The position numbers were made by a program, and so were the translations under genes. A DNA stretch of 64,000 bases from Erythroxylum novogranatense (Eukaryota; Streptophyta; Magnoliopsida; Malpighiales; Erythroxylaceae), in NCBI GenBank assembly GCA_029891385.1, contig CM057227.1:56421567-56485566 (forward strand), in the 5' to 3' direction. Below, in pieces: positions 22,856 through 34,100 of this stretch. Numbering within the stretch: position 1 is the first letter of the stretch; every line of letters begins with the position of its first letter. The notes under the pieces were generated by a model that searched no databases, had not been told where the DNA came from, and worked only from the letters and a program-made list of their open reading frames with translations.

Positions 22856-24382
22856 AGATAAGATAATAATTTTCAGTCCAAAAATATTCATTTATAGAGG
22901 TTTTATCAGATTAATTTCGGTTTTGATGATGTAAGAAGGAAGATGGTCTATCCAATGTACATCTTTCTTCTTTAATCCAATGAATGCTAAGAGGTTATAT
23001 GCTAACATTAAAAGATAACCATTAAACTATTTAATGGTAAGTTCATAACTCCATTTAATGATGATAAACCATAATAAAGACCATCTTTATTTAGCATTTT
23101 AATGTCAAATGTGCAACTGCACATTCAACCTTAATAGCCAAAATTGATCCTTCATTTCTTTAAAAAATTTGTTTTAATATAATCAATCTAATCAATTATA
23201 TTAAACCAAAGTCTAGCGCATTTCTAAATGAACAACTGGGCTTTTAATTAACCATTAATTAGTGTAAGCCTAACATTCAATTATGGGCTTCTAAAACCTC
23301 CATTTATATTTCTTACTTAGCTTGATAAACTTCCTTGAAGTCAAGTGGAGAATCTTATTAGACTTTGATAATTCAAGCTCTAATAAGCCTAGAACTAATT
23401 TAATCTCATTAGAATTAATTATATTTTGTTAACTAAATGTCTTTCTACTAAAGATAATTAGTTGAACTCTTGAATTATTAAATATTATGAGAACACATAT
23501 GTTATGTCCAATTGCAAACCCTATTTAGAACCTTATTATAGCCATCCGCACAATAAAGGATAAAATTACGTTTTGCCCTTATGTTGGTTTTTCCTTCTAG
23601 ATCTCCCATTTTACTTTATATGGTGATTAACACACAAGATCTCATCTTGGTGTTAAGACTTGATGGGTAGTTAGTCCATCAAACTACTGGCGCCAGTTTA
23701 ATCACCAAATCTTCTTAAATCATCTAGAAGTGATGATAACATTATAAACTCTTTATTTGAGTGAATGTTTCCTAATACATGTTTCAATTGATAATTTAAA
23801 CATGCAAAAACTAGGTTAATACTCTGTAAAAATCAATTCCAATCATATCAAGAATTATAATGAAACACATATGAGTTCACCACTCATCAAGATTGTGGTC
23901 TATAATAAGCGAATGCTTAAGTTGTATGTTTTAAGATTAAAGTAATGACCCACTTTATTATTGAAAACATACTTGATTCCAGATTCATTTAATAGTGCTA
24001 TTACCGGTAGTCAACTACTATCATGATATGAAACTCATCATTCCCTTTAAGTAAACTCCTTTACTTATATGGAGATAGATTGCAACACTACAGTCTAAAC
24101 CATAATCAAGCGACCAACTTGATTATTCAACTGTGAATCCATTAATTTAGAATCTTATAATATACATGTTTTTCATACATCTCTATGTATATGTATATTA
24201 CTTACAAAAAAAATATTGGTACCTTTTGATTAGATATATAATGCTCACACATTTAAAACTAAACTCTTTTGTTTTATTAGTAATAAGTATTTTCATTACA
24301 AAACTATAAATGAAGAAGATAAAGTTATATGTACATACACTTACTATCCAAGGCACTATATTTACATAACTCCAACAAATAA

Positions 24383-26728
24383 ATGATTTTATTGGTTAAT
24401 TTTTGTTACTAAAAGACAAACTTCTGTTGCACTAATTGTTAATCCTTTCAATATTAATAGTTGAAAGTTTTCTGAGTTGGTCATTTTTAAGAGATTAAAA
24501 TGCTTAAGTGAAGGGAGAGTTATTAGGTTATAGACCTGTTAATTGAAACAACTAAGTGGTTAAATGAGAGCTACTAGATGAAATGAAAAGTTGACTCTTA
24601 TCTTTATTCATGTTGATCTTGAAAGCTCTTTAAAGTTGTGTAAGCATGTTGTTAAGGCATAAATAGAATTAGGGTTAACCTGTAAATGGAGAAGCAAATC
24701 ATCTATAAAGAACAGACTATGAATTCTCAGTTTCCTAGATATATGGTAAAATTTGAATTTCTTTTCATTCTTAATAACATGACTAATTAATATACTTGGC
24801 ACCTCCATAGTTAAGGTGAATAGATAAGGAGAAAAAAAAGGACATTTGTCTTTGGTCCTTAGCTTTTTGGAAGAGTTTAATGGGTTCTCTATTCACCAAG
24901 ACACTGAAGGAGATAATGGAGATGCATTTCACAATCTAACAAGTGAATCTACAAGGGAATCCAAAGGTAGAAAAATCATGAAGAATAAAATTTCAACTAA
25001 TAGAATCAAAGGCTTTGTGAAAATCAATCTTAATACCAAAAATTTTACTAGAGTTTCTCCTGCCATAACCCTTGAAAATATTTTAAGCAAAGAGAATGTT
25101 ATCCCTAATTTGCATCCCTTTGATAAAAGCTCTTTAAGAAGAGATGATATGGTTGCAAGCACAAGTTTGAGATTGAAAGTCAAGGTATATTATATAGCAA
25201 TACAAAATAGGTTTGCAAAACTTTTAGGACGAAGGGTTAGATGCCTTGGAAGTGAGAGTAATAAAGGTTTTATCAAGCTATTCTAACGTCGTCCTTTGAT
25301 CAAAAAAATTCCAAGATCGATCATTGAAAAAAATATTTATCATATAACAAAGTTTATTGTAAGAAAAAGTATTGAAAACATCAAGGCTAAGAGCCTTATT
25401 AGGTTTGGGTGAAAACAAAGCTTGTTCGACATTTAAAGTAGTAATGAGTTTGAATAGGAAATCCATTTCATCATAAAAGACATGCTTACAGATGATTGAC
25501 TTATTGAAGAAACTAAAAAGAAGCGCAAAAAGGAAATACCAAGAAAATTATAGTAAAACTTAAGAATTTTAAGCAGCATGTCATAATAAGAAGCGATCAA
25601 GAGGCCTTTCACTATTTTTAATGTAAGTAATTCTATTATAATTCCTTATTAAAAGCACTGAATTATGAAGGAACCTTGAGTTCCTATCATCATCATTGAG
25701 CCGTTCTTTCCTTGATCTATTTTTAGGTCTGAGTAATTGGTTTCAACTTCTTTTTTATAGTTCCTTAATACATACTTATTGTCTACTTTTTTATTAACAT
25801 CTAATGAAGAGTAATAGAAGTTATTTTTAGCAATTACAGGTTTAGCTTTATTATATATTACATTTTGATGGGTATCGCTAAAGGTTTTAGAATTGAGAAC
25901 CTTGAGTTTATCTTTGATTCTTTGGAGATTCCTCATATAATAAGGATTTATAACCATAACAAGTGAAGCTAGAATCCTCAATCATAGCCTATATAAAGCC
26001 TTATGAAATCACTAGGTAATTGTTAAATATGAATAGATAACTTATGACTATATATTTTTCCATATTGTGAACATCTATGATTATTAAACAAAGCTTTACT
26101 TTTAGGTAAGGAAATAAGCCAAAAGGCACCAAATAAAGCCCTATCAAGATTTTTCCTAACAAACCATGTTCCTTATTGCTTGTTGCTCTATATATAAATG
26201 TTTCCCTCCATCTTGAGATCATTAACTTCTATACTGGAGATATATTAGAGAAATTCATTAGCATAATTCATAAAGGAAACATTCCCTTTAACTTCAGTGA
26301 ATTGAGGTGCATTGTTAAGGTCTCCAATTACAAGCCAGAAGGCGTTCATTCTAAAGGATATATTTTAGCTTGTTCTATAAGGGGCATTCTTTGAAATGCT
26401 AAGTTAATTGATTATACAAAAGACATACAAATGTTTGCCTTAGTTTATATAATTTTGATAGGCAGATGAATTATTTAGTTGTTATATAGTTAAGGAACTA
26501 TATCTTATAAGATTCAAAAGTCACCACTATTCTACCACTATTGTGAAATTGGTGGTTGGATATGATACTCTAACTGCTCCTTATAAATTTCATTTGTTTG
26601 CAGTTTTGCTCCTTAAGCTTTGTTTCTGAAAAAAATGAAGAATGGCTTGGTATCATGCAAATAATTATGGACTATTTTTGTTTATCGGGGTTACTAAACT
26701 CTTTAACATTTTAAGAAACTATAGACAT
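24383..26728 (-). pseudogene. L1-type LINE: ORF2 endonuclease and reverse transcriptase, broken
   Basis: ORF2 begins at the ATG read from 26728 with MSIVS.NVK, matching the usual MSIVSWNVRG start of the plant L1 endonuclease. The endonuclease region has FWLVIGDLNN (about 26335-26305; GDFN in relatives), NYANEF and a degraded 'LDRAL' block. The linker has SRFLHNSVL (about 25665). RT shows AFIKGMQIRDNIL (about 25130-25090), KIDFHKAFDSIS (about 25030-24995), SPYLFTLTMEV (about 24830-24800) and FFIDDLLLH (about 24700), where relatives have FADDLLLF. The element nicked DNA and copied its RNA at the nick. Frequent stops and frameshifts make it an old copy. It continues after the solo LTR at 20237. 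Confidence 0.85.
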
Positions 26729-27100
26729 AGGGAAGGAGAAGAATTAGAGTTACTTCCCCTAGTTTTTCAATTAGATTTTGTCCTAGTTATAGGCTTTAAT
26801 ACATGCCTCTTAACACTTATATCCATGACAGCACTAGTATTCACCTTAATTTGAGAAGAGATTGAATCAATATAGGAGCACTCAAGCTCTTTTGCAACAT
26901 CCCACTACCATAAGGTATATACCCGAACATCCAAGGACATTCAAATACATATCCTATGATAATGGTATGTTAGAGCAAACACATATCCATCTTATACATG
27001 GCATCATCTAACATGTTTAAAAGTCATCAAATTTTAAAACCATTTATTGCATTCATGCACGAAAGCTTATGAAGTGAATCACACGTTAGTATAGACTTAA
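26729..27100. other. Gap between LINE ORF2 start and SIRE LTR
   Basis: About 370 bases with no recognised coding motif. It could hold LINE 5' UTR or a remnant of ORF1, but no gag-like RRM or zinc knuckle is visible. The last five bases, CTTAA (27096-27100), would be the left target duplication of the SIRE element. Confidence 0.4.
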
Positions 27101-28139
27101 TGTTCGATATACAAAATGTACAAGAAGGGGGAGTTGAATTGTGCATCTGTTTTTTAATACAATCCCCTTAAAAAAACTTCTTTTTTAAAAACAAAACTTT
27201 CTTTCTCAAACAATTGAAAAACAGTATTATGAAGTATTGCAATCTGCTTCTAAGTATTTGTATCAACAACAGTAACTGAAAGTTGAGAGTTGAGAGATAA
27301 GAATCGACACAGTAATTTTATACTAGTTTGCCCCAAATTGTGGGCTACATCCAGTCCGCAGAATCTTTTCTTAGATTTCACTATACTTCTCAAAGATACA
27401 AGTATTCTTTTCTCCGAGCCTTTTCAGGTCTCTTACAACAAGTATTCTTTTCTGACTTAGCCTCTTTAGGCTATCAACTTTCTTCCTTTTACTGAAAGAT
27501 GTTTCGAGCTTTGTTATAGAAAATAGTAGCTCTAAGTTTAGCACAATAAAATTTCTAGCCTTTTTTAAAATCACTAACAAAATCACTAACTTTTATATTT
27601 TTCGACTCTGACTCGTATTTATAATCTTCATCTTCAACCGCTTCTTGATAACTACTTCTTGATAACTGCTTCTTTCTTCTTGTTTCTTGATCTTTGAAGG
27701 AACAGTTATTCAGTTGAGTTGTGTAACTAACTCAAACTGAATGGTCATCTAACGTGGTATCTTCGTCTTTGATTCTTTCGTCTCACTTTTGACTTCGTTT
27801 CGTCTTATTTCTTCTTGCATCTTATTTTTCTTGCGTCACATTTCCTTCTTGCATCTCATCCTTCTTGCGTCTCATTTCTGTCTTCTGCTTGCATCTCATT
27901 TTTGTATTGTCTCATTTCTGCTTGCGTCTCATTTCTTGTGTCTCATTTCTATCTTGCGTCTCATTTCTTCTTGCGTCTCATTTCTGTCTTGCGACTCATT
28001 TCCTTCTTGCATCTCATTTCTGTCTTCTGCTTGCGTCACATTTTTGTATCATCTCATTTCTGCTTGCATCTTATTTCTATCTGCTTTATTATTTGGTTTT
28101 CATCAAAATTATTAATCGTAAAGTCATTTTGACTTAACA
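27101..28139 (-). repeat. 3' LTR of the SIRE-type element
   Basis: On the minus strand it starts TGTTAAGTCAAAATG at 28139 right after the polypurine tract. The far end is put at the 'tgttcg' of 27101, which would read as CGAACA. Length 1039 bases fits the lineage. TATAAATA read on the minus strand (27616-27623) is a possible promoter. No second LTR is available to prove the far end. Confidence 0.7.
27790..28083 (-). repeat. Tandem repeats in U3 of the SIRE LTR
   Basis: On the plus strand 'cttgcgtctcatttctgt' and variants recur more than ten times with 17-28 base spacing. Two longer blocks (about 27864-27925 and 28005-28070) share a specific order of variants, so a unit of about 140 bases was duplicated as well. 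All three plus frames stay open because of the repeat; none looks like a gene. Confidence 0.85.
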
Positions 28140-28153
28140 ATCTTCCCCTTTTT
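28140..28153 (-). other. Polypurine tract of the SIRE-type element
   Basis: The plus strand reads 'atcttccccttttt', which is AAAAAGGGGAAGAT on the minus strand, directly before the LTR start. Confidence 0.8.
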
Positions 28154-28289
28154 GATGATAACAAATAATCATAAAATGAGAAAAAATTGTATCAAAACAA
28201 TTGCAATATAGCCAATAGCCAAAATCTTCTTCTTCTTCTTTTCTTCTTTTCTTGCTTTCCCCCTATCTTTGTCATTGCTTTCTCCTTTT

Positions 28290-30576
28290 CTCCTTTCTCC
28301 CCCTATTTGTTATTGATCAGAAAGATCATGATCGCAGATGCTTCATAACTTCAGAAAATATTTCTCTCATTTTAGTGCGGAGTGACTTGAGATCTTTTCG
28401 AATATACACTACTTCTTTATGCAAGTCATCCACAGAAGCACACAGATTATCAACTTTCTCTTCAATGTCTTCATCATGCTTCTATTGCACTACTTCAAGA
28501 CCAACGGTCATAGTATATGCATCTGAAGATATGACACCTAATTTAGTTATTATAAGGGTAGGGGTTGAACAAATAAGTTTGGTTTCGGGAGATTAAGGTC
28601 ATCAGGATTGGTTAGTCGTGGAACTTGTCTTCCAAATAGGTGTAGAACATCTCTTATTGAAGACACAGTTGTCAAGGGTCTAATTTGCATAATGAAATGC
28701 ACCACTGACTCTATTGAGTAACTTAGGTCTCCAACCCTAATGGATCTGTACTTCCCCTCTATAAGTCTCTCACCTACCTGGGAAGAGTCTTCAGTGGTTC
28801 ACTGACTACAATTGCTTCCTGATGCTTTCAAAATGTAGTGGGAAACATATGCTCCTTTCTGCTAGACTGCATAGCATGCTTCATCAATGTTTCTCACTTC
28901 ATCTTCGATTTGTTCTTCTGTCAAATCACTTGTTAGCCCATCAGGATACAGTTTCTTCTTCCCTTTTTCTGCATTGCGAACAATGTAAGGTCTTGGTTGT
29001 ATGTCAGGCACAACCTTGATCACAGTGCTTTTTGTGATTAGTAAAATAGTGTACTTCTGCCTTGTCATCTGTATGGGGTATGGTCTTGTTCCTTCATCCC
29101 TCAGAACACCATACATACTTTTCTCGTCATCACTCAACAGATGCATTGTACTACTATTTACCAAAATTGGTTGTAATTGTGCCTTGACTGACCTTTTTGG
29201 GGTTTCTCTGATGATTATAGAGCTGCTACTCCTAACAGGTTGGCTTTCTTCAATAATCTTGACTCTCAAATCTTTTTTTCTTAACGGTTGAGAGGTATTG
29301 ACCTGTACTGGACTGCGTTCAACTAGCTTCTTCTTCTGAACAGCAGTAGGAGTGTTCCTCTTCTCACTAATTTTCTTCCTTTTATCTTCTCTAATCAGCC
29401 TAGAAGTCTACTGAGATTGAAGTTTTTCATTCTCAAACTCCAATTTTCTCTTAATCTCAATCTCCTTGGCTAACTTTGCTGAATCTTCTTTCAAAATTGA
29501 AACTAAGGACCTTGTTGCCTGAGGTGTTTTCTTCTCAAATTCTCCTCCATGAGTCAACTCTTTCCCTTTCCTTTCTTCTTGTTGATGTAGGGTTCGAACT
29601 CTGGGTGACTTTTTTGCGTGCTTTGGTCTCTCCGAAACAAGTATTTCCCCTTTCTTTTCAAGGTCACTTTCTTCTGAGATTGTAACTGGCTTCGTTCTTT
29701 ATGAGAAATCACCTTTTCCTTCATTGATTTACCTGATGATTTCTTTTATCCTTCTACAGGCATTCTCTCAATAGATTGAGATTTTGATTTCGTTGAGGGA
29801 GATTCTTTTTCAATCAAGCTTACCTTAGCAGCATGCTCCCCCTCAATTCTTGCTTTCATCTTAGAATCTGCTTCTTCTTTCTCCAGATTCTTTAAGCCCA
29901 TTCTACCAATTATTGCAGAATTGATGACGCTTTTGATATTAAGCTTCATCCTGATACCATTTTCTAAAAGAACTCCAGAGTTTTTGAATATTCTTGTCAG
30001 CATCATCCCATAGGGTAGGGCGTTCGATTCTTTCTTAGTCTTTTCCATATAATGGAAAATAAGGAATGACAGATTTATTGGCTAGCGATTAAGTAAATGA
30101 AACAAACATTGTTTATCTAGTGTTGTTACCAAATGCCTTGATCCTACTCTCGGTAGTACACAATGGAAAAGAAGTGAGTGTAGTACCCTAGCCTTTGGAA
30201 CAAGACTTGACGCCTTCTTCTCCTTTGGATCAGTGCTTCCATATAACTGCCGATTGATCTGAGTCTCATTCACGCTAGCTTGCGTCATCCATCTAGCTTT
30301 GTTTATGAGCTTCTCTCCTTCAGATGGACACTTAGTGACCTTTCTAATTATCTCCTTTGTCACTATAATCGACAATCTATCCACCGTAGATACAAGAGTA
30401 TTAGCAACCACTTCCATATTCTTCCAGAATTCATACACTTCATTCATGTAGACTGTCTTTAGAACTCGAAAGAAATTCCTCTACCCTATTGCTACAATCT
30501 CTGGTTTAATATCCATCTTATCATGCTTCAAGGACTCAAAATCAAGAAGTCTTCTACTCGTCATCGCTGGCTCCAT
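28290..30576 (-). pseudogene. Envelope-like ORF of the SIRE-type element, broken
   Basis: The reading starts at the minus-strand ATG 30576-30574 and lies after RNase H, where SIRE elements carry an extra ORF. It has the segments VYEFWKNMEVVANT, ITKE-like 'IVTKEIIRKVTKCPSEG', ARVLHSLLFHCVLPRVGS (30195-30140) and ALPYGMMLTRIFKNSGV (about 30018-29965), all familiar from plant envelope-like or 'putative plant transposon protein' domains. Below 29750 the protein turns Lys/Glu/Ser-rich and ends in a long charged tail. Stops interrupt it at 30483-30481 and before 30048, and the frame changes between 29746 and 29269. Its role is unknown; the 'envelope' label rests on position and domain order, and no clear signal peptide or membrane anchor was seen. 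Confidence 0.75.
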
Positions 30577-30918
30577 TGTTTTTATAGTTAACAACAAACT
30601 AAATGCACAGAGGTATTTCTTAAAGAAGTGAAGTCGGTTTATGAGGTTGAGTGTGTGAGCAAGGAAGGTTTGAAATCCAAACAGAGTAATGAAGAGCTTT
30701 TTTGAGAGTTGTTCAAAGGTCGATGCCAGGGTATATCAAGAGTGTTCTAGAATAGGTGGCGTTCTCAAGGCTATGAGAAACTTTCCCTCCAAAACTTTCT
30801 TCTAATGAATGTTACTAGCTGTAACTCACTGTTACAGTTATCGTTAACTCTTTCCACCTTTTCATCTGGGTCATGATGTGTCAAACGGTTCATTACTTAA
30901 CATCACCATGTTAAGGTT

Positions 30919-31169
30919 TCATCTAATTTCTTTGAATCTTTCTTCACTTAATGGATTAGTGAAGATTTCCACCCAATGATGGTTTGTCTCAACAAATTGA
31001 AGACTCACGATCTTCTTCTGAATGTAGTCTCGTATAAAATGGTGTCTGACTTTGATATGTTTAACTGTCGAGTGTTGTATAGGGTTCTTCGACAGGTTGA
31101 TGGCACTTGTGTTGTCATAGTAGATTGGAATTTCTTTTTCTTTTATTGAGTAGTCTTCTAGTTGGTACT
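30919..31169 (-). pseudogene. SIRE-type RNase H, C-terminal end
   Basis: This piece resumes the RNase H gene after the solo LTR. It reads YQLEDYSI, then IPIYYDNTSAINLSKN with the conserved Asp-Asn, KHIKVRHHFIRDYI and a degraded 'ADIFTKPL' motif (EIFTNPLSEERF). It ends at a stop near 30919. The N-terminal half lies at 34829 and above; the two halves join at 'WIK'/'YQLE' when the insert is removed. Confidence 0.9.
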
Positions 31170-34100
31170 TGATGGACCCCATTTTTGGAGCCCAACAATC
31201 GTTCCGATTATCACAAGACTTGAGCGTATTCCAAGAAAATCACCTTAGTCATTATTGGTTCATCTTCATTCTCATAAAATCCTAATAATTTTCGTCACAA
31301 TTTGCTCAATGGCGTGCCCACATAAAATTAGTCACCATGCTCCAACTCATTTCTCCTATTTGTGAACAGAATTTGGAAATCTTCAAACAAGAATTTCAAT
31401 TTGGCTTCTTCAAAGAAATCATAGCTCTAAGCCTTTATTTTTTTTGAAGCAAGAATCACCTCCATCGGAGCTATATAACTCAAGATATGCTTAAAATTCT
31501 AAAGTGTGTTTATACCTTAATCATGCTCTCTAAACTAACCTCTCATTTTCTTACAATCAAACTTTTTCAAATCACCACAAAAAGCCAACACTTTTCATGG
31601 AGAAATATATATATGTCTTAGAAATCTATCGCTTCAAGAATCACTTCATTCGGAGGTCAGTAAGAAAGTTATGGACAAAAGAATCCAATATGTTTTTGTC
31701 CTAAATCATTTTGTACCTCTCTTGGCGCAATTGTCATAACTATTTCCAACAATGTCTGATTGGTTTTGTTTTTAGCGCATTTGAAATATAACTTTGATAG
31801 CTACAACTTTCATGAAGACCACAAATCAAGAATTTGCCTCTAACAGGGTTAAAAATTGCAATTTATGTAAGTTGACCCGTGAATGTCCGTTTAACGGACA
31901 TCCATGTTCGTTTAACGGACATTGTCAGGGTTGGGAGTCCATTTTGGCTGCGAAGGTCTATTTAACGGACACCCATGTCCGTTTAATGGACATAGAATGG
32001 CTTAGGAGCCCTTTTTCACCCGAAAAGGTCAGTTTAACGGACCTAAATCCGCTTAATGGACATAGGGGTTCCCAAAACCCCTCCAAAGCCTCTCCAATGC
32101 TTCCTACATCCAACATAACATCATATTCACTCATAAACTTCCCAATTTCAGTTCTTCTAATGCAATAACACTCTTAAAACATTCAATTACCAATTCAGGT
32201 GCATCAAACTTCCAAAATTCAACTCAATTTACTCATCACAAACACAAACTCTCATCATTCACCATGATTGTCATGTTTAAACTTCCTATGCAGCATCATC
32301 ACTTATAATGCCCATATTCGTCAATCCCGACACCCAAATTTTGAATACCTTATAGCTTCGGAAAGATAAGAGGATAAGTTACAACTTTTCAGAAGATATC
32401 TCTATCTAGTTCTATCTAGATTATTTTAGATTTTCCATGGAGTCAGTTCATAAAATTAACCCTTATGAAACACTTGAAGTTTATCCCAACTTCACTTCCT
32501 CTATTACACATCATTCATAACAATTCAGCTACCAATTGGGATTCATCAAACTCTCAACCTCAATTTGTTTGACTCTTCGTATCCAACTACCTCTCATCAT
32601 TCACAATTTCTATATGTCTTTTCCATAACATCTCACTGATGTATATATATATATATGTATATATCAACCATTCATGCTCAACATTCATCATCATCATCCA
32701 TATACCATTTCACATTTCGTTAACATCACCATTTAAGAGTTTACAAAGCTTTATTGGCATTTCAAGCCACAATACAATATTTTGCAAAATCCCAAAATAC
32801 ATAAGATGCTTAAACTGTAATTGCCCAACATACGACTACAACCTTATCTTACAGAAGTTAATCCGAAATAAAACAAAGCAAGCAAATTCGAATTTATGTT
32901 TTGATTCACTTCCACTTCATCTCTTGATCGTCACCTGAATAGGGGAAAGAGAGTGGGGGGGGAGCTTTATAGCTCGTGGGTAACATGCTTATAACAAATA
33001 ACAAGCAAAACCGTTTAACAAGTTTATTCTCATTGAACGTTTTCATAAACACAGTCAATCCGCATTAAAATCACAAAACTCTTGTTTCTTCAAATTCTCA
33101 ACCAATTTACAATAATGCAAATCATGTATCCATCAACTTAACAATTTACAAATGCAATGCACAACAAATGGCTCGAGGGTTCCATGGAATAAAACGGAGA
33201 AACCGAAGTTGACACCGTGAATGAAACGAGTCCATTTTTCGAATCTCGTGGGCCACAAGTAGGCAACTGGGAGAAGACTTTACGTCGACGTGCATATGAC
33301 TACGAAACGGTTCCTCTCTTGCCCAAACAAAGCACATACCCATGTTCGAAATAAATCATTCGTAATTTCATATTCTCATGCTTTTTCTTCTTTCCATTCA
33401 AATCAAAATTCCATGACACAAATTCAATGGCATAACATGATCATATATCTCAATGCATTTTTCCACATTCATAACAATTCAAATCCAATCAATTTAAGCA
33501 TATAAACACATATAAGCAAATTCTTTAAATGATTTGAAAACAATATATGCACAGTTATGAAGTACTTGAAACCATTGTATTCTCTTGATTTAGGAAAACT
33601 TTAATGGCTCATTATTCAATTATAAACATGAAACCCACCTCATTTTGCTTAGACATCCAACCTCAATGTTCCCTTCCTGTTGCTCTTAGATAAGGCTTCT
33701 CTTGTTTTCATAAATCAAACCAAAATTCTCATTCAATTCCAATTCAAATGGAAATCCCCCAATTTCCACAAAATCCCTAAAACTTCAAAATCACAACAAT
33801 TGAAACTAACAAAAATCAAGCTCAAATCTAACTCACTCATAGTCTATCTAGGTTAGAAAACCCAAAACCTAGCTTAGAAACCCTAAAAATCAAATGGGTT
33901 CCTTAAATCATATTCTTCCAATCCAACACCTATTCTCTACACAAACACTTTCTCTTTCTAACTCTTTCTCTAACAAAGCAAGAAGAAGAAGATAAACTTA
34001 CCTTGGCAAGATGATTCCCTTTCTTTTTCTTCTTCTTTCTTCTTCCTTCTCTCTTCTTTTTTCCCTCTTCTCTTCTTTCTCTACGACTCTCTCTCTCTTC

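Larger units (their letters stand above)
20909..22909 (-). mobile_element. pogo/Tigger-type (Tc1/mariner superfamily) DNA transposon
   Basis: The left terminus CAGTAAAACCTCGATAAATG (20909) and the right terminus, read inward on the minus strand as CTGATAAAACCTCTATAAATG, form terminal inverted repeats of the plant Emigrant/pogo type (CAGTAAAACCTC). TA precedes the left end (20907-20908). On the right the nearest TA is a few bases away, so that flank has changed. The copy-to-copy comparison with other copia-A LTRs shows that the insert lies between the 'aaaaccgaaat' and 'catatagcc' blocks. The 2-kb size and transposase at 21140-22609 suggest a once-autonomous element, now dead. Confidence 0.85.
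20243..24377 (-). mobile_element. Copia-A solo LTR (minus strand) with a DNA transposon inside
   Basis: On the minus strand the sequence starts TGTTGGAGTTATGTAAATATAG at 24377 and ends GATCCAACA at 20243, matching the copia-A LTRs at 39362-41459 and 58356-60455. Both flanks carry AATAA (20238-20242 and 24378-24382), so this is one LTR left after recombination between two. Without the pogo-type insert it is about 2134 bases, against 2098-2100 for the intact LTRs. It is inserted in the L1 ORF2. Confidence 0.92.

Noticed and set aside
24846..25286. A 146-codon plus-strand frame
   Set aside because: It is antisense to clear L1 reverse transcriptase motifs on the minus strand.
27789..28137. Three overlapping open frames of 90-108 codons on the plus strand
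   Set aside because: They are open only because of the tandem repeat inside the SIRE LTR; all three read as low-complexity Ser/Leu/Phe repeats.
28862..29269. Minus-strand 135-codon frame as a host gene
   Set aside because: It falls inside the SIRE extra ORF region between RNase H and LTR and has the same Lys/Glu-rich style as its neighbours.
31884..32062. CRISPR-like array
   Set aside because: Units are palindromes with irregular spacers in a plant LTR; no cas genes or regular spacer lengths exist.
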